Assembly (NCBI GenBank): GCA_016861345.1
Contig: BOLD01000010.1
Location: 62,001-126,000, forward strand
Reading direction: 5' to 3'
DNA length: 64,000 bases
Source of the DNA: Oligoflexia bacterium
GTDB taxonomy: Bacteria; Bdellovibrionota; Bdellovibrionia; Bdellovibrionales; Bdellovibrionaceae
The position numbers and the translations under genes are program-made. This document shows, in pieces, positions 1-8,576 of this stretch. How positions within the stretch are numbered: the first letter of the stretch is position 1; every line of letters begins with the position of its first letter. The notes beneath the pieces were generated by a model. That model worked only from the letters and a program-made list of their open reading frames with translations, made no database searches and was not told where the DNA came from.

Positions 1-359
1 ATCGAGATAGTCATCGAAGCTGCACCAATGAGTACAAATACCGGCGGAGCTCCAAACACAAGTTCCAATAATATTCCAAATGGCATTAAAAGTCCCAGTA
101 ACGAAGTCCAAGATATCATGGATTGATACCGATCAATCTTCAAGTTTAAGAGCAAATACCCAACCATGATATTTAAAAAGGCAAAAAGCGCCCCGTGTAC
201 GTGGGCCAAACGAGCCTCGAAGTGCTTACCCGTTGAATAGCTCGCCGCCCAGTCTGCAGCGCCTGGAGCAAAGTCTCTTAAGTAAACCAAAAGAAACCCA
301 TAGATCATGAAAAAACCTATTACAAAAAAACCGGCTATTAAGTTTCTTTTACCCAGCAT
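1..359 (-). CDS. Polytopic membrane protein, C-terminus cut by window edge
   Basis: The reading frame opens with ATG at 359 and stays open to the window edge, giving about 119 residues. I see at least three hydrophobic segments, and a conserved-looking LAHVHGALFAFLN stretch at the start of the second one, with two His that could bind heme or metal. It overlaps the preceding gene (349-765) by 11 nt, so the two are probably translated together and controlled by the TetR regulator upstream. I do not recognise the family. A heme-binding four-helix membrane protein is possible but is inference. Confidence 0.6.
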   Translation of the reverse strand, partial: MLGKRNLIAGFFVIGFFMIYGFLLVYLRDFAPGAADWAASYSTGKHFEARLAHVHGALFAFLNIMVGYLLLNLKIDRYQSMISWTSLLGLLMPFGILLELVFGAPPVFVLIGAASMTIS

Positions 360-765
360 GAGAAAGCCCCTTTCTATTTTGCAAATACAAAAAGACAAAA
401 GTTAAAATCCAAAACGAAGTTCTCAAAGTCATTGCATAGACAGTTCTCATCTCAAATAATCCACCATTGGAAATATGAAAACCCAAAAAGGCAAAGGTCA
501 GGGCCGAACTTATTCCAAGAAAAGCAGCTAAATGTTGGGCCCAATTTTTCTTTTTAATTATTGCTAATCCTGCAATGGCATAGAAAAAACCCGCCAGAAA
601 ATTAAACATCAAAACAAAAGGAACATAGTTTCCAGCAGCAGCTCTTGATGGACCGTCGAAGAAAAGAACTGAAGCTCCTTCCTTTATTGTCATCAGACCA
701 AATAGAGTGGCGATAATTCCCCAAACAAGTGAAACTGAAAAACGTTTTTCTGTTTGTGTGCCCAT
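349..765 (-). CDS. Small four-helix membrane protein
   Basis: The protein has 138 residues and four predicted membrane helices. I chose the ATG at 765 because GAAGGAG lies at ideal spacing before it; an in-frame ATG at 798 has no such site and would run into the tetR stop region. It starts 17 nt after the TetR gene and overlaps the next membrane protein by 11 nt, so the three form an operon. No family is recognised and no catalytic motif is visible. A small transport or stress membrane protein is possible, but nothing in the sequence decides this. Confidence 0.65.
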   Translation of the reverse strand: MGTQTEKRFSVSLVWGIIATLFGLMTIKEGASVLFFDGPSRAAAGNYVPFVLMFNFLAGFFYAIAGLAIIKKKNWAQHLAAFLGISSALTFAFLGFHISNGGLFEMRTVYAMTLRTSFWILTFVFLYLQNRKGLSHAG

Positions 766-782
766 CGAATACTCCTTCGTGT

Positions 783-1391
783 TTATTGATTCAAACAACC
801 GTTTAAAACTAATTGATAAAGATGCTCAACCAGCTGATGGCGATTTTTTTCGTCTTTGACGCTAAATTTGAAATGTCGCGATCTAATCCCATCAGTTCTG
901 ACAAAGTGATTAATCGAACCTTGAATAAAATAAGTCAGTAAAAGTGGATCAAGATCTTTTCGCAAATACCCTGCTTTTTTGGCCTCTGTGAAGAACTCGA
1001 CAAAACGCTTTGCCATTTGCACCAGTGTGCTTCCCAGAATATCATCTGCACGAGCGCCCGATTCTTCAATTTCGTGCAGAACCATTCGGGTTAAATCCAC
1101 ATCCGTAATCTGATTCAAAATGATATCTTCGATGGCATACTTTAATTTTGTGGTGAAATCATCCTTCGAAATCGCCGGAGTCAAAAATCTCTTTGCGGAC
1201 TCAAATCTCATCTGTCCGTATTTCTCGATACAAGCTCGATACAATCCCAACTTGTCCCCGTAGTGATATCGAATCAGACCAAAATTGACCTCAGCGTCTT
1301 GGGCAATCTCACGCACGGAAACTCCATCAAAACCCCGCTGGGCAAAAAGTTTCTTGGCGGACTGAAAGAGAAGATCTTTTGAATTATCCAT
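783..1391 (-). CDS. TetR/AcrR-family transcriptional regulator
   Basis: The protein has 202 residues, usual for TetR repressors. The N-terminal helix-turn-helix domain (residues about 5-55) has the typical pattern FAQRGFDGVSVREIA followed by NFGLIRYHYGDKLGLY. The C-terminal ligand and dimer domain (about 75-200) is all-helical and gives no clue to the ligand. It is the first gene of an operon with two membrane proteins, so it probably represses itself and them. A 17-nt dyad beginning 3 nt before its ATG is the likely operator. Confidence 0.9.
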   Translation of the reverse strand: MDNSKDLLFQSAKKLFAQRGFDGVSVREIAQDAEVNFGLIRYHYGDKLGLYRACIEKYGQMRFESAKRFLTPAISKDDFTTKLKYAIEDIILNQITDVDLTRMVLHEIEESGARADDILGSTLVQMAKRFVEFFTEAKKAGYLRKDLDPLLLTYFIQGSINHFVRTDGIRSRHFKFSVKDEKNRHQLVEHLYQLVLNGCLNQ

Positions 1392-1393
1392 AT

Positions 1394-1410
1394 GTATAAT
1401 AATATTATAC
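1394..1410. promoter_or_regulatory. Candidate TetR operator (7-3-7 inverted repeat)
   Basis: GTATAAT and ATTATAC form a perfect 7-bp inverted repeat around AAT, starting 3 nt upstream of the tetR ATG. The half-sites also resemble a -10 box, so a bound repressor would block RNA polymerase or initiation. That it is the operator of this TetR protein is inference from position and symmetry. Confidence 0.5.
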
Positions 1411-1617
1411 GAGTGTATAGTTTAATTCAAGAGAATTTTTTCAGAAACTGATTCCATTGAATTGCCGGCCTTATCTTAGGATAAAATCTAACTACATAGA
1501 ATCATTGATTATATTTCAATAATGGGATCAGCCCTTGTTTCTTTATGAAGCACCTCTTTATCAAACTCGTTCTTCATGCTACAACAGCTCCCGAATCAAT
1601 GAGTATCAGGAGCCAAC

Positions 1618-1998
1618 ATGAAGCTTTTAAAAAGAATCGTATGCGGATTAGCACCAGTTATATTCTCATGTACCGCTTTGGCGGCCCCGTCCTCGCAAAT
1701 ACAATGTTCAGCTATCGATTTCGACATCAAAATCAAGAACTCACCCCACTCTATTCCATTGAGAATGAATGAATCTACGGACTACATTTCATTTGAAGGA
1801 AAATCCAAAACTGCCACATTCTGGGTAAACATCAACAAGAAGTCTTTAGAAATACTCTCAACAATCACTCTCAGTGACTCCACGGCAGTTCAAAACCAGG
1901 GTTCCTTTGATTCCCATGGGCGGTACGAATCTACGCTCATGAGGGGAGGAAACATCATGATGCCGGCCACCGCTCTAGCTATAGGCTGCTATAAATAA
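1618..1998 (+). CDS. Small secreted protein of unknown function
   Basis: The protein has 126 residues with a clear Sec signal peptide (MKLLKRIVCGL, then a hydrophobic core ending in CTALA), probably cleaved near residue 22. The mature part has a Cys near its start and one four residues from the end, which could form a disulfide. The start is supported by an AGGAG site 6-10 nt before the ATG. It is transcribed away from tetR and stands alone. I do not recognise the family; a periplasmic or secreted small protein is the most that can be said. Confidence 0.6.
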   Translation: MKLLKRIVCGLAPVIFSCTALAAPSSQIQCSAIDFDIKIKNSPHSIPLRMNESTDYISFEGKSKTATFWVNINKKSLEILSTITLSDSTAVQNQGSFDSHGRYESTLMRGGNIMMPATALAIGCYK

Positions 1999-2135
1999 AA
2001 TCATTGTCAGTTGAAATCTGTAGGTCCCAATCAAAGCCATGAACCACAAAACTCTCCATAATAACTCACTGCTTCATCTTGGCCAAACCCAGCCTTGATT
2101 GGACAATCAAAGAGCAACAGACTAGAAGCTACGTC

Positions 2136-3053
2136 ATGGATCAAAAAAGAGTATTTGCACCAAAACCACACTGGCTCAAAGTGAAGGCGCCCTCTGGCGA
2201 AAACTACACTCGCATCAAGGGTATGCTTCATGACCTTAAACTTTCAACCGTCTGCGAAGAGGCCAAGTGCCCCAACATGGGCGAATGCTGGGGCGGCGGA
2301 ACGGCTACCTTTATGCTCATGGGCGACGTCTGCACACGGGGCTGCAAGTTCTGTCACATTAAAACAGGAAATCCAAAGGGAGTTCTTGATCCTAATGAAC
2401 CTGAAAAAGTGGCTTACTCAATTTCACAAATGGATCTTGAGTATGTGGTCATCACCTCGGTTGACCGTGATGATCTTCCGGATCAGGGCTCTGGACACTT
2501 TGCTCGCACGGTGCGAACAATTAAACGCTTAGCGCCCGAGGTGATTGTTGAAATTCTGACACCTGATTTCCGCGGAGAAAGAGATCTGGTTGATTTGATC
2601 ACAGAGGCAAAGCCCGATGTCTTTGCTCACAATATTGAAACTGTTGAGCGCCTGACAAAGAGCGTGCGCGATCCAAGAGCTGGTTACCGCCAGTCCATAC
2701 AAGTTTTGAAAATGGTGAAAGAAAAAGATCCAACTGTTTACACAAAAACATCCATCATGCTCGGTCTTGGTGAGACAGACGAAGAAGTTCTTCAGTCTTT
2801 AAAAGATCTTCGTGATATCGAATGTGATGTGGTGACTTTTGGTCAATATTTGCAGCCCACGCCAAGACATCTGAAAGTTCAAGAGTTTATCACTCCTGAA
2901 AAATTTAAATATTGGCAGGATGTTTCTGAGAAAATGGGCTTTTTATATGTGGCAAGTGGCCCCTTGGTACGAAGTTCGTACCGTGCGGGAGAGTTTTTTA
3001 TGAAGGGACTCGTCGAAAAACAACGAAGGGAGAATCAACAACATGGCAACTGA
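2136..3053 (+). CDS. lipA: Lipoyl synthase (radical SAM)
   Basis: LipA inserts two sulfurs into protein-bound octanoyl groups to make lipoyl cofactor. With the ATG at 2136 it has 305 residues, a usual length. The auxiliary cluster Cys are at 40, 45 and 51 (CEEAKCPNMGEC). The radical SAM Cys are at 66, 70 and 73 (CTRGCKFC). The conserved C-terminal RSSYRAGE is present and supplies the Ser ligand. A TTG at 2079 in frame adds 19 residues unlike the family, so I rejected it. The 3' end overlaps the E2 gene by 11 nt; lipB follows two genes on, so cofactor synthesis is co-expressed with its target. Confidence 0.96.
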   Translation: MDQKRVFAPKPHWLKVKAPSGENYTRIKGMLHDLKLSTVCEEAKCPNMGECWGGGTATFMLMGDVCTRGCKFCHIKTGNPKGVLDPNEPEKVAYSISQMDLEYVVITSVDRDDLPDQGSGHFARTVRTIKRLAPEVIVEILTPDFRGERDLVDLITEAKPDVFAHNIETVERLTKSVRDPRAGYRQSIQVLKMVKEKDPTVYTKTSIMLGLGETDEEVLQSLKDLRDIECDVVTFGQYLQPTPRHLKVQEFITPEKFKYWQDVSEKMGFLYVASGPLVRSSYRAGEFFMKGLVEKQRRENQQHGN

Positions 3054-4311
3054 AGTCAAACTACCAGAATTAGGTGAAGGCGTCACAGAAGGTGAATTGG
3101 TCAAATGGCTTGTTAAGCCCGGTGACACTGTGAAGCCCGATCAGACCATCGCAGAAGTCATGACTGACAAGGCAACTGTTGAAGTCCCCTCTCCCATTGG
3201 CGGAGTGGTCAAAGAATTAAAATTCAAAGCTGGTGATGTAATCAAAGTTGAAAATACAATGCTGACTCTTGATGGAGCCTCTTCAGCAGCCACTCCAGTT
3301 AAGCACGAAGAAAAAAAGCCAGCCCCTGCCGGAGCCACGGCTGCTGCAAAACCGATTCCAGCTCCTGTCGCAACAACATCAGCAACTTACTATCCCCCAG
3401 TTGCGGACTCGAAAGTCTTAGCAACCCCAAGCACTCGCAGGCTCGCTCGTGAAATGGGTGTGGACATTAATCAAATGAAAGGCTCTGGCCTTGCTGGTCG
3501 CGTGACAAGAGAAGATGTGATGACAACGACTGGCGGAGGAATGTCAGGTGGAATGGATATCGTCCGTGAAATGCCACGTCCTGCTTATCAGGGCCCAGCT
3601 GGCGCTGCTGAAGAGAGAATTCCACTTCGCGGAATCAGAAAGAAAATTGCTGAAAATCTTCAGATGGCAAAACAAATCATCCCTCACTTCACATTGATGG
3701 ATGAAGCTGACGTGACCGAGCTTGTGAAAATGCGCGAGAGCCTTAAAGATTACGCAGAAAAGAACGGAACAAAAATCACTTATCTTCCCATTGTGATGAA
3801 GGCCTTGATCGCAACTTGCCGTCAATACCCAATGTTCAACGCCAGTATTGATGATGCTGCTCAAGAAATCGTTTACAAAAAATATTTCAACATCGGCTTT
3901 GCAGCAGATACTCCGAATGGTCTTGTGGTTCCTGTCATTAAGAACGCAGACCAAAAAAGCATTCTTGAGCTCAGCCGTGAAATTTTAGATCTTTCGAAGC
4001 GGGCTCGTGATGGAAAGCTAAAGCCAGACGAAATGAAGGGCGCAACAATCACAATTACCAACATCGGATCAGTTGGCGGAACGTACGCCACTCCGATCAT
4101 TAATCACCCCGAAGTGGCAATCCTTGGAATGTACAAGATTTCGGATAAAGTTGTTTTAGGCTCTGACGGTGAAATTGATGTGATCAAATCAATGAACTAT
4201 ACGATTACAGCAGATCATCGCTTGATTGACGGTGCAGTTGCCGCGAACTTCTTAAAAGAATTCATTGGACGCGTTCAAAATCCTGGTCGTCTGATGATGG
4301 ACATGTACTAA
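3043..4311 (+). CDS. pdhC: 2-oxoacid dehydrogenase E2 (dihydrolipoamide acyltransferase)
   Basis: This is the acyltransferase core of a 2-oxoacid dehydrogenase complex, most likely pyruvate dehydrogenase. It has 422 residues: one lipoyl domain (1-78) with the lipoylated Lys43 in MTDKATVEV, an Ala/Pro-rich linker, an E3/E1-binding domain at about 127-160 (STRRLAREMGVD), and a catalytic domain from about 190 with DHRLIDG, His392 being catalytic. Lipoyl domains of the MTDKATVEV type are also common in branched-chain complexes, so substrate is not certain. No E1 gene lies in the window; E1 must be encoded elsewhere. Confidence 0.92.
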   Translation: MATEVKLPELGEGVTEGELVKWLVKPGDTVKPDQTIAEVMTDKATVEVPSPIGGVVKELKFKAGDVIKVENTMLTLDGASSAATPVKHEEKKPAPAGATAAAKPIPAPVATTSATYYPPVADSKVLATPSTRRLAREMGVDINQMKGSGLAGRVTREDVMTTTGGGMSGGMDIVREMPRPAYQGPAGAAEERIPLRGIRKKIAENLQMAKQIIPHFTLMDEADVTELVKMRESLKDYAEKNGTKITYLPIVMKALIATCRQYPMFNASIDDAAQEIVYKKYFNIGFAADTPNGLVVPVIKNADQKSILELSREILDLSKRARDGKLKPDEMKGATITITNIGSVGGTYATPIINHPEVAILGMYKISDKVVLGSDGEIDVIKSMNYTITADHRLIDGAVAANFLKEFIGRVQNPGRLMMDMY

Positions 4312-4343
4312 GAAAAGGCTCTTTAAAAGAAAAGGAAAGTGAA

Positions 4344-5771
4344 ATGGCTCAGAATTTTGATGTTGTTGTCATTGGTGCAGGACCCGGCGGCTATGTAGCC
4401 GCCATCAGATCAGCTCAGCTAGGTATGAAGACCGCTGTGGTCGAAAGAGAATTTCTGGGTGGAGTCTGCTTAAATGTTGGATGTATTCCCTCAAAAGCAA
4501 TGATCTCTGCAACTCACTTTCTTCACAAAGCCCAGCATGATGCCGAGACCATGGGAATCACAATCAAGAATATTTCTGTCGATATGAAAAAGCTTGTCGG
4601 CTGGAAACAATCCGTCTGTGACAAAATGAGTGGCGGCGTTGGCCAACTGCTTAAAGGCAACAATGTCACCATCATTAAAGGTGAAGCCACTTTTAAAACT
4701 GCAAAGGAAATCACAGTCGGTGGCGAAACCATCACTGCAAAAAATTTCATCCTTGCAACTGGGTCTCGACCCATCGAAATTCCAGGTTTTAAATTTGATG
4801 AAAAGGATATTCTGTCTTCGACAGGCGCCCTCGCTCTTGAGCAAATTCCAAAATCAATTGTTGTCATCGGCGGTGGCTATATTGGCCTTGAGATCTCAGG
4901 AATCCTCAGCAAACTTGGAACCCAAGTGACTGTGATCGAAGCTTCACCGGCACTTCTGAATGGTGTAGTCGATCCAGAGTGCGCCCAAGTTGTTCAACGA
5001 AAGCTTGTTAAACAAGGCGTAAAGGTTTTGACCAACGCGAAAGCAAAGGGCCAAAAAAAGTCAGGTAAAGAGTTTGAAATTACCATCGACAACAATGGAA
5101 AAGAAGAAACTCTGAAGGCAGAGAAAATTCTAGTCACAGTTGGCCGTCGTCCCAATTCAGATCAGGCGAATCTGAAGACTGCAGGACTACAAATTGATGA
5201 TAAGGGCTTCGTGAAAGTGGATGCACAACGAAGAACAAATGTACCCAATATTTTTGCTATTGGCGATATTGCTTGTCAGCCGATGTTGGCACACAAAGCT
5301 TCTCATGAAGGTGTTTTAGTTGCCGAAGTGATCTCTGGCAAAAATCGAGTCTACGATGTGAAAACAGTTCCGGCAGTTGTCTTTACTGATCCCGAAATTG
5401 CTTCTGCTGGCCTTATGGAGTCTGAAGCTAAAGCCAAGGGTTACACAGACCTTAAAATTGCCAAATTTCCATTTGCAGCCAATGGCCGTGCCGTTTCCAT
5501 CATGGAAACGGATGGATTTGTGAAAATGATTGCAGATGCAAAAACCAATATCCTTTTGGGTGTTCATATCGTAGGACCAGAGGCTTCGAATTTGATTTCA
5601 GAAGCAGCACTGGCGATCGAAATGGGCTCGCGCTTAGAGGACCTCGCATTGACCATTCATCCTCACCCAACCTTAGGTGAAACAATGATGGAGGCCGCTG
5701 AGGCGACCCTGGGTCACGCGATACATATTATTCAAAGACCTCTTAATCGAGGAAAAGATACCCATCCCTAA
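4344..5771 (+). CDS. lpdA: Dihydrolipoamide dehydrogenase (E3)
   Basis: E3 reoxidises dihydrolipoamide and passes electrons to NAD. The 475-residue protein has the N-terminal FAD motif VVVIGAGPGGY, the redox pair Cys42 and Cys47 in GGVCLNVGC, a second dinucleotide motif VVIGGGYIGLE for NAD, the FAD motif IFAIGDIA, and the C-terminal dimer-interface HPHPTLGE that provides the catalytic His-Glu pair. It follows the E2 gene by 32 nt with GGAAAG before the ATG, and precedes lipB closely. All key residues are present. Confidence 0.96.
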   Translation: MAQNFDVVVIGAGPGGYVAAIRSAQLGMKTAVVEREFLGGVCLNVGCIPSKAMISATHFLHKAQHDAETMGITIKNISVDMKKLVGWKQSVCDKMSGGVGQLLKGNNVTIIKGEATFKTAKEITVGGETITAKNFILATGSRPIEIPGFKFDEKDILSSTGALALEQIPKSIVVIGGGYIGLEISGILSKLGTQVTVIEASPALLNGVVDPECAQVVQRKLVKQGVKVLTNAKAKGQKKSGKEFEITIDNNGKEETLKAEKILVTVGRRPNSDQANLKTAGLQIDDKGFVKVDAQRRTNVPNIFAIGDIACQPMLAHKASHEGVLVAEVISGKNRVYDVKTVPAVVFTDPEIASAGLMESEAKAKGYTDLKIAKFPFAANGRAVSIMETDGFVKMIADAKTNILLGVHIVGPEASNLISEAALAIEMGSRLEDLALTIHPHPTLGETMMEAAEATLGHAIHIIQRPLNRGKDTHP

Positions 5772-5785
5772 TTGTGGGACCACGA

Positions 5786-6436
5786 ATGATCGAATTTCAA
5801 GATTGGGGCCCGATCGAATATGAAAAGGCCCTAGAAAAACAAGAACAACTGGTTGAAAAAGTAGCCGCCGAGAAATCAGAGGGCGTTCTTGTATTTTGTA
5901 CTCACCCGCCAATTGTGACTCTTGGTCGCAAAACTGAAGCTGGAGATGTTTTTGCCTGGCAAGGTCCTATAAAAGAAATCTCCCGCGGAGGCCGAGCGAC
6001 CTATCATGGGCCCAGTCAGCTTGTGATTTATCCGATCATCAATCTTGATCTTCCTACAAACAATAGACCTCAACGGGATATTGGTTGGTATTTACGAACC
6101 CTAGAAAATGCCATTATTGATGTTTTAAAAACTGAGGGCATCACAGCCATAGGCAAAAGCCTTCAAAAAAAATCCCAGACAGATTCAGGAACAGAAGAAA
6201 CGGGAGTCTGGGTGGGCAATCAAAAAATTGCTTCACTTGGAATCGGCGTTCGCAAGTGGGTAACTTATCACGGAGCGGCTCTCAACGTTGACGAAGATCC
6301 CCAAGCTTTTCAGGGCATGAAACCTTGCGGATTTTCCACTGAAACCATGGTCAGCATGGAAAAACTTTTAGGCAGAAAAGTTGACCGCCCGAAAATTCAA
6401 AATCTTTTGAAAGAAAAGCTGCTTGAGAAATTCTGA
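5786..6436 (+). CDS. lipB: Octanoyl-[ACP]:protein N-octanoyltransferase
   Basis: LipB moves octanoyl groups from acyl carrier protein to lipoyl domains, the step before LipA. The protein (216 residues from ATG 5786) has the family blocks RGGRATYHGPSQ, GVWVGNQKIASLGIG with the catalytic Lys, and a PCGFST block with the acyl-accepting Cys. A GTG at 5774 is an alternative start only 2 nt after the lpdA stop; MIEFQDWG is the usual LipB beginning, so I prefer 5786. It ends the lipA-E2-E3-lipB operon and converges on the ATPase gene. Confidence 0.94.
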   Translation: MIEFQDWGPIEYEKALEKQEQLVEKVAAEKSEGVLVFCTHPPIVTLGRKTEAGDVFAWQGPIKEISRGGRATYHGPSQLVIYPIINLDLPTNNRPQRDIGWYLRTLENAIIDVLKTEGITAIGKSLQKKSQTDSGTEETGVWVGNQKIASLGIGVRKWVTYHGAALNVDEDPQAFQGMKPCGFSTETMVSMEKLLGRKVDRPKIQNLLKEKLLEKF

Positions 6437-6440
6437 CTTC

Positions 6441-6458
6441 CTGAATGTTCAGTTTTTT
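6441..6458 (+). terminator. Weak candidate terminator after lipB
   Basis: CTGA and TCAG (extendable to CTGAA/TTCAG) form a short stem followed directly by six T. The stem is very short, so this is only a possible intrinsic terminator for the lipoyl operon before the convergent gene. Confidence 0.3.
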
Positions 6459-6470
6459 ATGAACCATTAA

Positions 6471-7610
6471 TTATCGTAAATTAAAATTCCCACTCCATAG
6501 CTTGTCGAGAAATTTCTCATAATTCATGTAATGAATTCCATCATATTGACCGCTAACGGCAAAACGACCAACAACCAGGTAGTTTTTAATTTGTTTTTCC
6601 TCACGTAAAATTTGAAGATTTTCTGCGAACTCTGGCTTAAACGACTTACTAAACTTAATTTCGATTGCAAGCTGATCACCAATAATAAGATCAACTTCAA
6701 CTTTTCTCGATCTCCAGTATGCTAGGCGGCTCTGCTTTAGATTATATGACAAATAGGCTCTGACTTCGTTAACGATAAACTGCTCGAATGATATTCCAAG
6801 ATCAGTTGCTCCCTCGGCCAAAGGCAATCTTTGAGCGAGATAATTGGCAACGCCAGTATCAAAAAAATAGAACTTAGAACGACTGATAGCTTTTCTTTTG
6901 ATTGTTTTCGTATATGGCAGCAGCTCAAAGGCAATTAAAGTGTCTTTTAGTATTTCAATATGCCCTTCTAAGGTTCGTGCAGGTATTCCACAGTCAGAGG
7001 ATAAACCTTCGTAGTTCAATTCTTGACCGTTGCTAATAGCCATAGTTTCAAGAAATCGAACAAATCGATCATAATTACGAACAGCCGCTTCGATCTTGAT
7101 TTCTTCATTTAAATAATTCTTACAGTAGGTTTTAAGATCCTCTATCGGCTCACCTGATTTATATATAATCGGCAATCCACCGTAATTAAGATATTTTATA
7201 AGATGAAAATCCTTTCCTAATTCCTGCCTTGTTAAGGGAAACATGTTGGCTTCGCGAGCCCGTCCACCTAACATGTTAGCCCCTTGCCTACGAAGCTTGC
7301 GAGCAGAACTACCCGTTAAGAGAAATCGAATTTTCTTGTCTTCTATGAGACGATGAACTTCATCCATCAGCTTTGGTAATTTCTGAATTTCATCTATTAC
7401 CACAAGTTGCCTCGGGTCATCGATCATTTCAATCAGTGCCCCAGGTCGTCTCGTTAGCTCATCATAGACAGCATCTTCAAGTAAATTGATCACCTGGGCT
7501 TTTGGTAAAACCTTTTTAATCAGTGAACTTTTACCAGTGGCTCTTGGGCCAAATAAAAAATAATTTGTTTTCTTCGTTAAGCCCAATAAATCAAGAATTC
7601 TTGCATACAT
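6471..7610 (-). CDS. AAA ATPase with DUF4143 domain
   Basis: The 379-residue protein is a P-loop ATPase of the AAA_14/DUF4143 family. Walker A is GPRATGKSS (residues 21-29) and Walker B is LVVIDEIQKLP. The arginine-finger region contains LLTGSSARKLRR. The C-terminal half is DUF4143 with VEVDLIIGDQLAIEIKFSK, which resembles a PD-(D/E)XK nuclease strand pair. The cellular role of this common accessory family is unknown; mobile or defence-like distribution is typical. It is a single gene with a striking hairpin and direct repeat just upstream (7639-7704), possibly its own binding site. Confidence 0.88.
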   Translation of the reverse strand: MYARILDLLGLTKKTNYFLFGPRATGKSSLIKKVLPKAQVINLLEDAVYDELTRRPGALIEMIDDPRQLVVIDEIQKLPKLMDEVHRLIEDKKIRFLLTGSSARKLRRQGANMLGGRAREANMFPLTRQELGKDFHLIKYLNYGGLPIIYKSGEPIEDLKTYCKNYLNEEIKIEAAVRNYDRFVRFLETMAISNGQELNYEGLSSDCGIPARTLEGHIEILKDTLIAFELLPYTKTIKRKAISRSKFYFFDTGVANYLAQRLPLAEGATDLGISFEQFIVNEVRAYLSYNLKQSRLAYWRSRKVEVDLIIGDQLAIEIKFSKSFKPEFAENLQILREEKQIKNYLVVGRFAVSGQYDGIHYMNYEKFLDKLWSGNFNLR

Positions 7611-7638
7611 ATCTTCAGCCTTTGCCCTGATCCCATCA

Positions 7639-7704
7639 TTACAAAATCCGCAGCATATAGCAATAAAATGTTACAAAATCCGCAGCTTCTTGCGGATTTT
7701 GTAA
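7639..7704. repeat. Perfect 14-bp hairpin plus 16-nt direct repeat
   Basis: TTACAAAATCCGCAGC occurs at 7639-7654 and again at 7671-7686. The second copy is the left arm of a perfect inverted repeat TTACAAAATCCGCA / TGCGGATTTTGTAA (7671-7684 and 7691-7704) with loop GCTTCT. The group sits 29-94 nt upstream of the DUF4143 ATPase ATG. It may be an operator, a transcript hairpin, or a mobile-element end. There is no T-tract typical of an intrinsic terminator. Confidence 0.75.
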
Positions 7705-7738
7705 ATGCGATCAGCAGTATCATATTGAATTTACTTAT

Positions 7739-8041
7739 TTATTTTAAATACTTCTCCATAATAATTTGAGTCTCGCCCTTCGGATTAGTGCGAGTACCAA
7801 CTATTTGAAAGCCATTTTTGATATTCAAAATCAACATGGGTTTCCACTTATTATATGTACGTGTTTCAATAGATTTAAATTTTTGCTTCTGACACCACTG
7901 ATGCTGGCGGTTCAGTAATTCCTGGCCAACTCCGAATCCTTGATAATCCGGATGAACAGCACCAAGCCAACTATAAAATCTTTCATCGTTGTAGGTGGCG
8001 AACCCAAAGCGATCCAAGATCGTTTTGATATCGAGTTTCAT
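7739..8041 (-). pseudogene. Truncated GNAT acetyltransferase
   Basis: From ATG 8041 this encodes about 100 residues that match only the later part of a GNAT fold. The acetyl-CoA motif is HPDYQGFGVGQELL, followed by the C-terminal strands. GNAT enzymes usually have 140-170 residues; the first helices and strand are missing. The frame stays open upstream to about 8132, but that stretch does not look like a GNAT N-terminus. I infer a gene truncated at its 5' end, perhaps non-functional, but a short functional variant cannot be excluded. Confidence 0.6.
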
Positions 8042-8202
8042 AGAGAACGAGCTCTTCAAGCGTCTCGCTGTGACGAGCGGTGCCGAGATATTTATAGGGC
8101 TTATTTTTGTAATGTTTGTAGAATGACGTCATCGATTAATGAACTAACCTCATTGACGAGACAATTCAAGTCTTATAACTTAGCCTCAGACTGGAGACCA
8201 TC

Positions 8203-8553
8203 GTGACACCTGAAGCAATAGAAGCCGTTAAAAATACTGACACCATCGTTGGCAGTGGCACTGAGGCCACCAAGGGCGCCCTTGTTATTATCAAGTATGA
8301 AGGCCGTCTTGAAAATGGCGAAATTTTTGATTCAACCGATCTTCAGGGACGCCCCTTTCAATTTGTTGTTGGCTCCACGAAAGTTATAAAAGGCATGAGC
8401 CAAGCTGTTCTGGGAATGCGCGAAGGAGGAAAGCGGACCTCCTTTATTCCCGCTTCACTTGCCTATGGAGAGAGACAAGTTGGGCAAAAAATAAAGCCCC
8501 ATTCCAATTTGATTTTTCATATTGAATTGATTGAATCCCGCCCTCGAGAGTAA
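8203..8553 (+). CDS. FKBP-type peptidyl-prolyl isomerase
   Basis: The 116-residue protein is a single FKBP domain without signal peptide, so a cytoplasmic prolyl isomerase or chaperone is expected. Visible blocks are VIIKYEGRLENGEIFDST, FVVGSTKVIKGMSQAVLGM, KRTSFIPASLAYG and LIFHIELIE, which carry the hydrophobic pocket. The GTG start at 8203 is supported by GGAG 8 nt upstream. It is followed at 23 nt by the PhnA/YjdM-like gene on the same strand; no functional link is obvious. Confidence 0.92.
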   Translation: MTPEAIEAVKNTDTIVGSGTEATKGALVIIKYEGRLENGEIFDSTDLQGRPFQFVVGSTKVIKGMSQAVLGMREGGKRTSFIPASLAYGERQVGQKIKPHSNLIFHIELIESRPRE

Positions 8554-8576
8554 TTTGAATTTTATTTGGAGATAAA

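Noticed and set aside
1545..1772. Open frame of 75 codons overlapping the small secreted protein
   Set aside because: The 1618-1998 frame has a signal peptide and ribosome site; this one has neither and overlaps it in another frame.
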